Shown piece by piece: positions 33,621 to 43,260 of a stretch of DNA of 58,819 nt. Location of the stretch: assembly GCA_013375475.1 (NCBI GenBank), contig JABXKD010000012.1, positions 1 to 58,819 on the forward strand. Direction: 5' to 3'. The DNA comes from Promethearchaeota archaeon. GTDB lineage: Archaea > Asgardarchaeota > Lokiarchaeia > Sigyniarchaeales > SOKP01. The notes beneath the pieces were generated by a model, which made no database searches, was not told the origin of the DNA, and was given only the letters and a program-made list of their open reading frames with translations. The position numbers and the translations under genes were made by a program. Positions within the stretch are counted from its first letter, which is position 1, and each line of letters opens with the position of its first letter.

Positions 33621-34364
33621 ATGATAAAAAATATCTTCATAATGAAATCATCGGGGGAACTCCTTTTCTATAAATCATATGAAGATATTTTTGACATTAA
33701 ACTAACAAGTAGTTTCCTAAGTGCGATTTTTTCGTTTGTTAAACAGACTTTGAAAACAAAAGAGCTATCAGAAATTGAAGTAGGACCCTTCAGATTTATC
33801 TTTGAAGTAGAAAAAGCGGATTCCAGCGAATTAATGTTCGCGTTATTCAGCGATAGAACTGATAATCTCGTCGAATTGAGAAATCATTTAAGGGCAATTA
33901 AAAGCGAATTCCTATCTGAATTTGATCTTACCCGATTAACCGAAAGTTTCGATGGTGAAATCTCAAAATATCAAAACTTTGATAAAAATGTTGATGAAAT
34001 CATCGAAAGTAAAAAATTAGTTTCAGAAGAAATTCAAAAGGATTTAATTGAAGTTTTCAAAGAACTCCATACATTTTCTTCCTTTGTCATCTCCTCTGCA
34101 TTATTAACTCAAACCGGAAGAGTTATAGTTTCTTACCTAAGTCCCAATGTTTTATCCGATATTATAAGGTTGCTGGAAAGCCGGTTTATAATCGGAAATT
34201 CAAGAATCCACGAATTAATCTCACTCGAGGAATATGGCATCTTATCTTTGATTGGAATTGACAATTTTATTTCAATTATTCAATTTAAGAAAAACTGCCC
34301 ATTCGAAACTGGATTAATTATATCTAAGAAATTTTCGAATAGATTGATAAACTTAATTTTGTAA
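33621..34364 (+). CDS. Longin/roadblock-like domain protein
   Basis: 247 residues. The N-terminal 110 residues have a longin-type pattern: IKNIFIMKSSGELLFYKSY, then FLSAIFSFVKQTL and a strand FRFIFEVEKADSSELMFALF. The C-terminal part (about 150-245), with SSALLTQTGRVIVSYL and LISLEEYGILSLIGI, resembles a roadblock/longin fold used with small GTPases. Asgard genomes are rich in such proteins, and a small GTPase lies 4 kb upstream. The fold call is from pattern and needs structure prediction. Confidence 0.6.
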   Translation: MIKNIFIMKSSGELLFYKSYEDIFDIKLTSSFLSAIFSFVKQTLKTKELSEIEVGPFRFIFEVEKADSSELMFALFSDRTDNLVELRNHLRAIKSEFLSEFDLTRLTESFDGEISKYQNFDKNVDEIIESKKLVSEEIQKDLIEVFKELHTFSSFVISSALLTQTGRVIVSYLSPNVLSDIIRLLESRFIIGNSRIHELISLEEYGILSLIGIDNFISIIQFKKNCPFETGLIISKKFSNRLINLIL

Positions 34365-34416
34365 AAAAATCAATGGGCTATTGTCATTTTCGAGTAATAT
34401 TAAAAAGTGAGGTAGC

Positions 34417-34429
34417 TTTTCTCCTAGTA
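34417..34429 (+). promoter_or_regulatory. Upstream element shared by the two acyl-CoA dehydrogenase genes (copy 1)
   Basis: TTTTCTCCTAGTA ends 53 nt before the ATG at 34482. A 12-nt match recurs at nearly the same place before the paralogue at 35920. Possible operator or leader element; the core also occurs once inside a coding region (about 38840), so the evidence is modest. Confidence 0.3.
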
Positions 34430-34481
34430 GAAATAATCAAAAGAAAAATTAAAAAATTACATAAAGTGGGAGATAGAAAGG

Positions 34482-35783
34482 ATGGAAGAAGAAAAAACTA
34501 AATTTATGAATCGAGCGATTAATGAAGAGATTCTCGAGAAGATGAGTTTAAAAAACAGATACGCTTTTTTAAATACGAATTTAATGACGATTCTCGAGCA
34601 AAAACAAATGAACTTTCTTAAAAAAGCTCAAAAGTTCTGTGTCCGATACGAAAAAAAGAACAATATCACTCACGCTGCGGACGAAGAGTTTTACCATTGG
34701 ATTCCCGATTTTGGAAAAGAAGGGTTGATATCACGAGCTCATGCTTACGATGAAATTGACATGGATTTTCCAGATAATGGATTGACTATTGAATTGACGA
34801 GATGCTTGGCTTTAAGCTTTTTTGACCCTATGTTTTCCATGGCCGGGGGAGCAACGATTTTAGCTATTAATCCCGTTTATTATCATCACGAGAATGTTCC
34901 AATTAGGTTAGAAGTTCTAAAAAAATTTGTAACTGGTGAATCTCCAGGGGCAATTTTAATTACCGAGCCAGAGCGTGGTTCCGATGCTGTGCATATGTTG
35001 ACAACATGTGACGAACAGGACGATGGTAGTTTTCTTTTAAATGGGGAAAAAATTTATAATACTAATGCTCCTAAAGCTGATTACGTAGTTGCGTATGCGA
35101 CAGCAGAACAGAACAACGGGAACACCATGGCCCAATTCCTCATAGATACTTCTTGGGATGGATGGGATTGCAAACGGGTTATGATCCCTTGGGTTCCTAA
35201 GGTGTGGATTGGTCACGAGCATTTTACTAATTTAAGAGTTCCTAAAGACTATATCCTAGGGGGTGTAGGAAAAGGAAGAGAGCATCTTTTCGAGGGTTTA
35301 GTTCCAGAAAGAATAGGTATTGCCCTTGACGCAACATCTCAATGTTGGAACGCAATAGCTCACGCAGCTATATATGTTAATAACAGAAAACAATTTGACC
35401 AAGTTATATTGAAATTCCAAGGCGTAGGCTTTTTATTAACAGATTTGTGGGCTAGGTTATCTAATGTAACTCAAGGGCTATTACGATTTTGTGAGCAATA
35501 CGACGCTAAAGTTGAACATTTTGGTGGAGAACTGCCAAAAAATCTCGCTCAAGCCATGGTAGCGGGAGCAAGTCAGTATAAATACCATACATGCGCTCTT
35601 TCTAGAGAAATTTGTTACGAAGCTGCAAATTTAATGGGAGGAGCTGGTCTGTCGGATAACACCCTTATGCACGACCTGCTAAACATCTCCAGAATTCAAG
35701 AAATCATTGGAGGAAGCCGACAAATCCAACAATACATTCTCAGCATGGCAATGAGAACCCTCTATAAAATGACAGGGATATAG
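34482..35783 (+). CDS. Acyl-CoA dehydrogenase family protein, copy 1
   Basis: 433 residues. FAD-dependent acyl-CoA dehydrogenase layout: helical N-terminal domain, beta domain with ILITEPERGSDAVHM (TEPxxGSD motif) and FLLNGEKIYNTNAP, then a helical C-terminal domain with LMGGAGLSDN and IIGGSRQIQQY. The catalytic Glu of medium-chain enzymes (YEGT) is Gly here (IIGGS). A Glu in GLVPERIGIAL aligns with the isovaleryl/long-chain type position, so activity by that base is likely. It has about 45 extra residues at the N-terminus. It is a tandem paralogue of the next gene, with long identical stretches. Preceded by GTGGGAG. Probably acts in acyl-CoA oxidation or reverse reduction. Confidence 0.88.
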   Translation: MEEEKTKFMNRAINEEILEKMSLKNRYAFLNTNLMTILEQKQMNFLKKAQKFCVRYEKKNNITHAADEEFYHWIPDFGKEGLISRAHAYDEIDMDFPDNGLTIELTRCLALSFFDPMFSMAGGATILAINPVYYHHENVPIRLEVLKKFVTGESPGAILITEPERGSDAVHMLTTCDEQDDGSFLLNGEKIYNTNAPKADYVVAYATAEQNNGNTMAQFLIDTSWDGWDCKRVMIPWVPKVWIGHEHFTNLRVPKDYILGGVGKGREHLFEGLVPERIGIALDATSQCWNAIAHAAIYVNNRKQFDQVILKFQGVGFLLTDLWARLSNVTQGLLRFCEQYDAKVEHFGGELPKNLAQAMVAGASQYKYHTCALSREICYEAANLMGGAGLSDNTLMHDLLNISRIQEIIGGSRQIQQYILSMAMRTLYKMTGI

Positions 35784-35853
35784 AGTAATTGTACATATTT
35801 ACTCTTTTTTTTTTTATTTTATTCAATAAACAAAATTAAAAAGAGAAATCATA

Positions 35854-35865
35854 TTTCTCCTAGTA
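35854..35865 (+). promoter_or_regulatory. Upstream element shared by the two acyl-CoA dehydrogenase genes (copy 2)
   Basis: TTTCTCCTAGTA ends 55 nt before the ATG at 35920, matching the element before the first paralogue in sequence and distance; flanking leader sequences otherwise differ. Confidence 0.3.
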
Positions 35866-35919
35866 AGACTATTTCTCTTATTAAGTTCAAATCGATTATC
35901 AAAAAAAGGAGTAAAAAGA

Positions 35920-37224
35920 ATGGAAGAAAATAATAAAAAAAGATTTGTAACACAAGCCATAAACGACGAGATTTTATCGAAGTTAAGCTTAAAAAATAGA
36001 TACCAATTTTTAAATACGAATTTAATGACTGTATTGGAACCCCCAGAATTTAACTTTTTGAAGAAGGTTCAAAAGTTTTGCATGCGGTTCGAAAAAAAGA
36101 ACAATATTACTCATGGCCCTGAAGAAGATGTTTACGAATGGATTCCCGAATTTGGGGCAGAAGGATACATAACTAGATCTCATAATTTTGATATGATTGA
36201 CATTAATTATGCTGAACATGGCGCTACAATGGAATTCATGCGATCGCTTGCTATGGTTTCCTTCAACCCACAATACTCTATGGCAGGAGGAGCCACTATC
36301 TTAGCAATTAACCCTCTTTTTGAACATCACGAAAATATTCCTATAAGGTTAGAGGTTCTGAAGAAGTTTGTGACAGGTCAAACTCCAGGAGCTATATTAA
36401 TCACCGAACCGGAGAGAGGATCTGATGCTGTACATATGTTGACTACGTGTAAAGAGCAAGACGACGGTAGCTTCCTACTAAATGGAGAAAAAATATATAA
36501 TACTAATGCTCCTAAATCAGATTATGTTGTCGCCTATGCCACAGCAGAGCAGAACAATGGGAACACAATGGCACAATTCCTAATAGATACTTCTTGGGAT
36601 GGTTGGCGATGTGAACGCGTGTCTATTCCAACTGTACCAAAAGTCTACTTAGGAAAAGAAACCTTTACTAATTTACATGTTCCTAAAGACTATGTTTTAG
36701 GAGGTGTCGGTAAGGGACGTGAGCATCTTTTCGAGGGACTTGTCCCTGAAAGAATAGGTATCGCAGTTGATTGCATTTCCCAGTGTTGGAGCGCGCTCTC
36801 TCATGCGGCTATATATTCTAATAACAGAAAACAATTCAACCAGGAGATCCTTAAGTTCCAAGGAGTTGGTTTCCTTTTAACAGATTTATGGGCCAGATTG
36901 ATGAATGTTACATTGGGGTTGTTAATGTTCACTAAAAGTTACGATAGCAAAGTAGAAAAATTCGGGGGATCGCTTCCAAAGAATATCTCTCAAGCAATGG
37001 TTGCTTCAGCAAGTCAGTTTAAATATCATGCTGCTAAACTCTCTGCAGAAATTTGCTATGAATCAGCAAACTTAATGGGTGGAGCTGGAGTTTGTGATAA
37101 TACCCTTATGCAGGACTTGCTCGGTATCTCAAGAATCGCAGAAATAATAGGGGGCTCGAGACAAATTCAGACTTATGTCCTTTCAATGGCCATGAGACAA
37201 CTTTACAAGATGACGGGTATTTAA
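35920..37224 (+). CDS. Acyl-CoA dehydrogenase family protein, copy 2
   Basis: 434 residues, paralogue of the preceding gene (136-nt gap). The central region is almost identical (PGAILITEPERGSDAVHML, then NNGNTMAQFLIDTSWDGW), while the N-terminal third and the last domain differ more. That suggests either selection on the flavin/acyl site or gene conversion between copies. It has the same motif set: TEPxxGSD, Glu in GLVPERIGIAV, and IIGGSRQIQTY where medium-chain enzymes have Glu. Good ribosome site AAAGGAG before ATG. The two products could form a hetero-oligomer or have different chain-length preference. Confidence 0.88.
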   Translation: MEENNKKRFVTQAINDEILSKLSLKNRYQFLNTNLMTVLEPPEFNFLKKVQKFCMRFEKKNNITHGPEEDVYEWIPEFGAEGYITRSHNFDMIDINYAEHGATMEFMRSLAMVSFNPQYSMAGGATILAINPLFEHHENIPIRLEVLKKFVTGQTPGAILITEPERGSDAVHMLTTCKEQDDGSFLLNGEKIYNTNAPKSDYVVAYATAEQNNGNTMAQFLIDTSWDGWRCERVSIPTVPKVYLGKETFTNLHVPKDYVLGGVGKGREHLFEGLVPERIGIAVDCISQCWSALSHAAIYSNNRKQFNQEILKFQGVGFLLTDLWARLMNVTLGLLMFTKSYDSKVEKFGGSLPKNISQAMVASASQFKYHAAKLSAEICYESANLMGGAGVCDNTLMQDLLGISRIAEIIGGSRQIQTYVLSMAMRQLYKMTGI

Positions 37225-37394
37225 CGCACCCGTTTTTTAAATACTTGTTATTTTTTTTTTTTTTATACCTAGACATTTAATGCCAATGATTATTCCAAAA
37301 TTTTATCCTTTTATCAAAAAATCTTCTATATGAATTCAATAAAATAAACAGGTATGTTAAGTCTTAATTAATATCCAAGTTATTTAATAATAAT

Positions 37395-38315
37395 ATGAAA
37401 ATTTTAATAACTGGAAGCTCAGGTTTCATTGGTTTTGCCTTAAAACGATTATTAGTAGAAAAAGGAATAGAAATCGTTACGTACGATATAAAAGAGAATT
37501 CATTGGATGATGTCAGAGATATTTCAGCCTTGCAGGCAAAAATTATAGGTGTTGATGGCATTGTTCATCTAGCAGCAGTAAGTAGGGTAAAAATTGCTCA
37601 GGAAAATCCTTTAGAGTGTATCAATACTAATATAGGAGGATTGACCAACGTACTTGAATCAACAAGAGAGTTAATTTTTGAAAATGGCCATCCTTGGGTG
37701 ATTTTTGGGTCTTCTAGAGAGGTTTATGGAGAACCAATGAATTTACCCGTTGTAGAAACCTCAAATCGTAAAGCTATTAATGTCTATGGAGTCTCTAAAT
37801 TATCCGGAGAAGAACTTTGCAAAGTTTATTCAGATAATTACGGATTAAAAATAAGAGTGCTAAGGTTTTCAAATGTATATACGGGAGCGAATGATCATTT
37901 AGACAGAGTCATTCCGAAATTTATACTACACGCACTCAACAAGGAAGACTTGGTAATTAACGGTTCGGGAGAAGAATTATTCGATTTCACCTATATTACA
38001 GATACAATTCAGGGAATTTGGGGTTGTATTCAAGAAATTGAGGGGAGTTTACTCTTATTTGATGATTTTAATATTTCTACAGGAGTTCCATTATCATTAA
38101 GAGAACTCGCAGAAATCATTATTGAAAATACGAATAGCTCGAGTAGAGTGAAATACACGCAATCTAGATCATACGATGTTAATAAATTTTACGCGGATCC
38201 TGGAAAAGCTAGAAAAATACTTGGATTTTCTCCTAAAATTACGATAAAAAAAGGGATTGATTTAGCCATACAAGAGTTAAAGATGTTAAGATCTGCAAAA
38301 GTCCTAAAAAGTTAA
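37395..38315 (+). CDS. NAD-dependent epimerase/dehydratase (extended SDR)
   Basis: 306 residues with Rossmann motif ITGSSGFIGFAL, substrate-proximal Ser in FGSSREVYGE, catalytic Tyr/Lys in YGVSKLSGEE, and DFTYITDTIQGI, as in UDP-glucose 4-epimerase and related sugar-nucleotide enzymes. The C-terminus has the usual ADPGKARKILGFSPKI helix-turn. It probably acts on a nucleotide sugar for surface glycans; exact substrate unknown. Confidence 0.9.
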   Translation: MKILITGSSGFIGFALKRLLVEKGIEIVTYDIKENSLDDVRDISALQAKIIGVDGIVHLAAVSRVKIAQENPLECINTNIGGLTNVLESTRELIFENGHPWVIFGSSREVYGEPMNLPVVETSNRKAINVYGVSKLSGEELCKVYSDNYGLKIRVLRFSNVYTGANDHLDRVIPKFILHALNKEDLVINGSGEELFDFTYITDTIQGIWGCIQEIEGSLLLFDDFNISTGVPLSLRELAEIIIENTNSSSRVKYTQSRSYDVNKFYADPGKARKILGFSPKITIKKGIDLAIQELKMLRSAKVLKS

Positions 38316-38348
38316 GATTAAATAAAAATAAAAAAACTCTTTTAAAAA

Positions 38349-38561
38349 TTAATCGTCGTCTTCGCCGTCACTCATTAGCGATTCAATTTTGTCTTCTAGT
38401 TCTTCGATTTTGTCATTAAGGGCATCAATTTTTCTGTATGTTTCGCATGTCTCACATGCATCATCCTCGGAGCATTGTGGCAAAGTATCACAAACTTCTT
38501 CTAATTCATCCATTTCGGTTTTTAATTTTTCAACTTCTTCTTCGAGTTCATCAATACTCAT
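38349..38561 (-). CDS. Small acidic coiled-coil protein with four cysteines
   Basis: 70 residues with two heptad-rich acidic helices flanking a Cys cluster (VCDTLPQCSEDDACETCETY, spacing C-x6-C-x5-C-x2-C) and a terminal DGEDDD. It looks like a helical hairpin closed by a metal or disulfide knot. The ATG has a GGTGTGA ribosome site upstream, supporting translation. No family recognised. Confidence 0.65.
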   Translation of the reverse strand: MSIDELEEEVEKLKTEMDELEEVCDTLPQCSEDDACETCETYRKIDALNDKIEELEDKIESLMSDGEDDD

Positions 38562-38678
38562 ATTTCACACCTTTTAAAATAACAATAGATATTATTTTTG
38601 GTAAAATTTATTTTTTTTTATTATTAAGAAACATATGAATATTGTAATAAATAAAAAAAGTTGAAGTTTTAAAGCTTT

Positions 38679-40727
38679 TTATTTAGCTTTTAATTTGTTC
38701 AATTTATTTTCAATGGTCTTGTTTAAAGAGTCAATTTCAATGTCGAGTTTTTTCATCTCTGCTGAAATTTTTTCAAATCTACTCTCTTGGTCGTTTAATT
38801 TTTTAACATACCGTTCTTTTAGGCTCATAGACTGGTTATCTTCTCCTAGTACAGAGATATTTTCTCTCAGTCTTGATTGTTCGTCTGACATAGCTTCTCT
38901 TTCCTCGTAGAGTTTCTCTCTCTGATTCTTCTTATCATTTAAAGTCTGTATTTGTTCTGCGATTTCTTTCAATTGAGTCTCAAGCGTTTCGTTAATAAAT
39001 TTTTGCTTAACATAAAATCCTACTCTTTTTAAAATATCATCCTTCGACCAGTTTCTTAGGTAATAGCTTGAATAATCTTCGCGTTGTTCTTTTAGTTTAA
39101 ATGTGATTGCTTCCTTGGGTTTCAATGTGATCTTAAAGCGCCAGTAGTTTGGAGTTTCTTCGGGATCGATAGGTTTTTCGATAAATTTATAACCAGAAGT
39201 TTTAGGATGATCTAGGTAAAGTTCCTTCTCTTCGTTTATCTTATTATTTATCTTGTAGGTTATCATTTGGTTAGTGAAATAATATTCGTAGGAATATCCG
39301 CTTCCGATCGTAATTTTATGAACACTTAAACTTTCAGACTTGGATTCATGGCTTATAATCACTGCTTGCTCGACAGCATAATTCAATAGACGAGTATCCT
39401 CTTTGTTTAGAAAAGGAACTATCGCTTCCCCGGCTAAATTGTCATCGTAAATTATAGTGACTGGCCCTCTCTCAAGCGTTAGATTTGTATTATTTGTGAT
39501 CTCGAGACAAGCGTTCGGATTTCTATCATACTCGTTTTTATTGTATAGTAACACTCGTCTTGCCTTTATAGATTCTGTTAAAATAGGCACTAAAGCGGAT
39601 TGTTTTCTTTTTATCGAAACAAGGTTTGATATATTATACTCAAATAATTCTCCTAAGTCTTTGGTTTGTATTTTTGTTTGAGATTTTACTTTATCAAGTA
39701 AAACATCGTCAGACATAACGCTTTGCATGCCACCATATCCTATAGCTCCTGCAGGTGCAGGTGGTGGGACTCCCCTTCGAGATGCTATAGCCATTTTTTT
39801 CATTGCTCTTGGTTTGGCTTCCATTTCCGCCATAGCGTAGTCTTTATATTTTTCCATTTCAATCCCCTCTTCGATATCAGTAGGTCTTACACTTAAAACC
39901 GTCGGGGGACGGATTACGGGACGTTGGATAAAAATAGGACGATAAAATTCATATTTAAAAGAAACGGGCATTCCTGCGACCAACGATAACTCAACATCCT
40001 TCCAATCTTGATTAGTTGTATTTTCAATAAGACTCCAGCCGGAAAGAAGACATTTTTCTTCTAGTGCTTGCTCCTTGCTCATTATTAAACGATACGAAGT
40101 TTTCCAAATCGGACTTTCTCGGATGTAATAGACAAAAATGACCCTTTCAACCTCATCGTTTCCACCAGATACGCAGTTTATTATAATTTTTTTTGCATCC
40201 TGTTTTTTTCCGGATATAACGGTGTCGAGAAAAAATTTTAGATCTTTCTTGATATCTTCATTGATAATATCCAATGATTTGATATCTGCAAAGTTGATCT
40301 TAAAAATAACATCATCATCCCTGAGAAGAATCAATAATTTTTCAGTAATTTTTTCATTTTTGCTCATTTTTTCAAATTCTTCTATTCCCATTATCGTTCC
40401 TGATATAGATTCTTTTCCAGTTATTGTTAGATTAATTCTTGCCCCCTTTATTTGAGTTATTAATGAGGAAAAAGAGTCTCTATCTGGAATGTCCAACATG
40501 ATAGATTTTAATAGCTGAGAAGTATCTAAAGCTGCATCGTAGGATATCGAGCTTATATAACCTTTTTCACTTGTATCTAAAACGAACAGCGATTTTAATA
40601 CATCGTCCATTTCGTCTATTTTAAACTCTATTTCAAATGTACCAGATCCTTTCATCAAACCCTCTAAAATGAAATAAGATATCCCTGATTTATGAATAAT
40701 CACTTTCTTTATTTTCAATTCTTTCAT
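38679..40727 (-). CDS. DUF4139-domain protein
   Basis: About 682 residues starting at the Met of MKELKIKKV (eight codons after the longest-frame ATG at 40748). The middle and C-terminal parts match DUF4139 (mucoidy-inhibitor A-like): SPIWKTSYRLIM, GWSLIENTTNQDWKDVELSLVAGMPVSF and the terminal beta/coiled-coil region. A linker near residues 305-345 is rich in Ala, Pro and Met (RRGVPPPAPAGAIGYGG). The last 110 residues form a coiled coil. No signal peptide or membrane helix, so cytoplasmic. Function of the family is not established. Confidence 0.75.
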   Translation of the reverse strand: MKELKIKKVIIHKSGISYFILEGLMKGSGTFEIEFKIDEMDDVLKSLFVLDTSEKGYISSISYDAALDTSQLLKSIMLDIPDRDSFSSLITQIKGARINLTITGKESISGTIMGIEEFEKMSKNEKITEKLLILLRDDDVIFKINFADIKSLDIINEDIKKDLKFFLDTVISGKKQDAKKIIINCVSGGNDEVERVIFVYYIRESPIWKTSYRLIMSKEQALEEKCLLSGWSLIENTTNQDWKDVELSLVAGMPVSFKYEFYRPIFIQRPVIRPPTVLSVRPTDIEEGIEMEKYKDYAMAEMEAKPRAMKKMAIASRRGVPPPAPAGAIGYGGMQSVMSDDVLLDKVKSQTKIQTKDLGELFEYNISNLVSIKRKQSALVPILTESIKARRVLLYNKNEYDRNPNACLEITNNTNLTLERGPVTIIYDDNLAGEAIVPFLNKEDTRLLNYAVEQAVIISHESKSESLSVHKITIGSGYSYEYYFTNQMITYKINNKINEEKELYLDHPKTSGYKFIEKPIDPEETPNYWRFKITLKPKEAITFKLKEQREDYSSYYLRNWSKDDILKRVGFYVKQKFINETLETQLKEIAEQIQTLNDKKNQREKLYEEREAMSDEQSRLRENISVLGEDNQSMSLKERYVKKLNDQESRFEKISAEMKKLDIEIDSLNKTIENKLNKLKAK

Positions 40728-40866
40728 AAGAATAAGATATAAAATCAAGATATAAATATTTGCTAGAAATGAATTGAGTATGATGATAAAGAGTATTATA
40801 GCTAGTAACCATTTAACACTGTAATAATTTTCTTTTCATCTGTTTTAAAAAGGTATAAAATCTAAT

Positions 40867-43260
40867 TTAATTATCCTCATTATAAATCTGAACAAGATAA
40901 TTAAAAAGACTCCTAAAATGTCGTTGGGAATTCTTAGGATAATCTGAATCGTATAAATTTAAAAATTCTGAGCGCCAAATCCTTTTCATGTGTGAAATGA
41001 CAGTAGCATGACTATTGACATCTATCAATTTAGCAACTTCTACTGTGTCCTTCGCTCCATCCTTAATCGCTTCGATTATACATGGTTTGTAAAAATAAAT
41101 ATCTTGAGCATGATTAAAAGTCATACCTAACGATTTCTTAATTCTATTTGAAATTGCCGTTCTTTTGAAACTAAAAAATTTTGAAATAGAAGTTGGAGTA
41201 TGCCCCATAGAAATTAATTTTACATAAAAAAGTCGTTCAATTTCCTCTACTGAAAGTCTATCCCGAATTAATTTCTTTAAGTAAGATTCATCTATCGATT
41301 TAAAAATCCTAAATAATAAAACAGCTTCAAAAAAGGTAATACCCCAGTGTTCCTTTACTCTCTCTCTAACAGTGACATTAGTAGTATTATATAACTCTGC
41401 AATTCTATATTCGTCAAGACCTTTTTCAATTAAATTTTTTAACTCAATCTCAGAAATTGGGACAAATTGGTAATTCAATTCTCCTTTACCATATTTAATT
41501 AATGTTTGCTCATAAATCTCTTCTAATCGTTTTTCATAAATTTCCATACCTCCAAAAATAAATCGTGCATGTGTTAGATCCGAAGCTCCCAACTGCGTTA
41601 ATCTGTGTGCTACTGCATTTCTAGAAATACGCAACTTATCACATATTTCATGCATAAATGCACCATCTTCGACTAGTTGTATTAGCTTTTCTAAATTAAC
41701 ATCAATGTTTCCCCTCGATTTAAATGAATCCCATCCACCAAATGCTTTCCTCGCAGAATTGATATTACTTATCCCCTGTTCTCCCCAAAATTCTATTATT
41801 TTAGCATGAACAGTAGATAATCCGATATTAAATTCACAAGCTATTTCTTCTGTGCGGTATCCTAAAGTGATTAAATTTTTAAAATCATCTATAGGAACAT
41901 TAATGTATTTAGGACTTAAGAATCCATATAGTGCAGGTCTACTAAAACCTCCACGAGTTAAATTATACCCATATAACGGCATGGGCTCATTATTTACTAA
42001 TGTATGATGATCGTAAATATAGGTCTTATATTTATCTATGAAGTTTTTCTCTTTTTCGCCTAGTTCAATAAAATTACTTGCGGTTTCAATAACCTCAATT
42101 GTAAATTCACCTCCTTCAGTCGAAGAAAAATCTTCATTTTTACTGTTGACTTTAAAATTACTATGATATCGACTAAAAGCCATATTTAAATATCTATTCT
42201 CTGTAGACCTAAGGTGCTCTAAGAATCTTCTTCGTAGTTTTCTAATCGTAACACCAATATAGTACATTTTATTGGGTAATGTACCATCAATATTAGTGTC
42301 AGTAAGGAGATAAATAACACCATAACAATTATCCCATCCTGATCTTGTATCATTATTTATTAATTCTTTTTGATTTTCCATCCTATATTCTCTAGTTTTA
42401 ATCTCATCTTTATATATCCCACATAAATCTTCTATATCTGCCGTTGTAAATTTTTGAGTTAATTTTTCTTGCCAAAATTCGAAATATTTCGAGAACCTGT
42501 CAAAAGCTGAGACGCTTCTATTCCTAAAATTATTTTCAATAGGAGAAAGTCCGAGTAAGCACCTACAAGTGTCTAAATTTAAGATTTGATCATAGTATCC
42601 TTTTACATCTGTAATAGGGATAGCTTGCGTTCCTTCGACTTTAATTATTTCTGAAATCTCATTTTCAGAAGTTTTTAACCAAGTTTTTAAAATATTTCTT
42701 AATCTATCAGATGGATTTAATAGCTCTTTTGTATTAACAAACACTTCAGAATGAACTCGAAGGTGTTTCAGTAGCCTTTCGTATTGTAAAGTTATCTCAT
42801 CTATTCCATTTTTAATTGCGTTGAAAATAATCTTTTTTTCATCCTTAAGAGCTTTTAACTGTTTCTTGGTAATATGTTTTAGATATGATTTTGAAATTGT
42901 ATCCATATAGATTGAGATGATCTTAGCTCCCCTTCCTATTGTAATGCAATATAGCCAATTATTAATAAAGGAATTTAGCTCATTAGGGAACTTTTCACTA
43001 ACATCAATGAGTAATTCCTTAGGAGGTAGACCACTTTTATCAAAAAGGCATGCCAAGGAAGCATCAACAGTCTCCCCTATTCGTTCATCAACATATACTA
43101 AAGGAAGATGATGATGATTACATTTAGGATACTTTCCAACCCCCAAAAAACCAAATTTCAAAGGCTTCACTCTTTTAATTGTCTTGCAGCCCAATTGAGG
43201 ACACATAGCAATCCTATCCTCATTTGTGGTTTTTCGACTGACTATTGTATGTTCTACCAT
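40867..43260 (-). CDS. GIY-YIG nuclease-like protein with tandem HTH repeats
   Basis: 797 residues. The N-terminal 300 residues include a small Cys/His knuckle (CPQLGC, then KYPKCNHHH) and a helical region. Residues about 312-430 are GIY-YIG-like: GVIYLL, then MYYIGVT, RRRFLEHL (the Arg position), and Glu in FIELGEKEKNFI. The C-terminal 340 residues contain about five HTH-like repeats of the form LIxxGxxxxEIaxxFxIsxxTVxxHI, ending in phrases such as FWGEQG or HWGITF. This is the organisation of a site-specific DNA endonuclease. It overlaps the upstream gene by 7 nt. No integrase or repeats were seen around the pair. Probably an accessory or selfish element. Confidence 0.65.
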   Translation of the reverse strand: MVEHTIVSRKTTNEDRIAMCPQLGCKTIKRVKPLKFGFLGVGKYPKCNHHHLPLVYVDERIGETVDASLACLFDKSGLPPKELLIDVSEKFPNELNSFINNWLYCITIGRGAKIISIYMDTISKSYLKHITKKQLKALKDEKKIIFNAIKNGIDEITLQYERLLKHLRVHSEVFVNTKELLNPSDRLRNILKTWLKTSENEISEIIKVEGTQAIPITDVKGYYDQILNLDTCRCLLGLSPIENNFRNRSVSAFDRFSKYFEFWQEKLTQKFTTADIEDLCGIYKDEIKTREYRMENQKELINNDTRSGWDNCYGVIYLLTDTNIDGTLPNKMYYIGVTIRKLRRRFLEHLRSTENRYLNMAFSRYHSNFKVNSKNEDFSSTEGGEFTIEVIETASNFIELGEKEKNFIDKYKTYIYDHHTLVNNEPMPLYGYNLTRGGFSRPALYGFLSPKYINVPIDDFKNLITLGYRTEEIACEFNIGLSTVHAKIIEFWGEQGISNINSARKAFGGWDSFKSRGNIDVNLEKLIQLVEDGAFMHEICDKLRISRNAVAHRLTQLGASDLTHARFIFGGMEIYEKRLEEIYEQTLIKYGKGELNYQFVPISEIELKNLIEKGLDEYRIAELYNTTNVTVRERVKEHWGITFFEAVLLFRIFKSIDESYLKKLIRDRLSVEEIERLFYVKLISMGHTPTSISKFFSFKRTAISNRIKKSLGMTFNHAQDIYFYKPCIIEAIKDGAKDTVEVAKLIDVNSHATVISHMKRIWRSEFLNLYDSDYPKNSQRHFRSLFNYLVQIYNEDN

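Noticed and set aside
33485..33673. Possible 62-aa ORF ahead of the longin-like gene
   Set aside because: Overlaps the better-supported gene in another frame and has no protein-like pattern or ribosome site.
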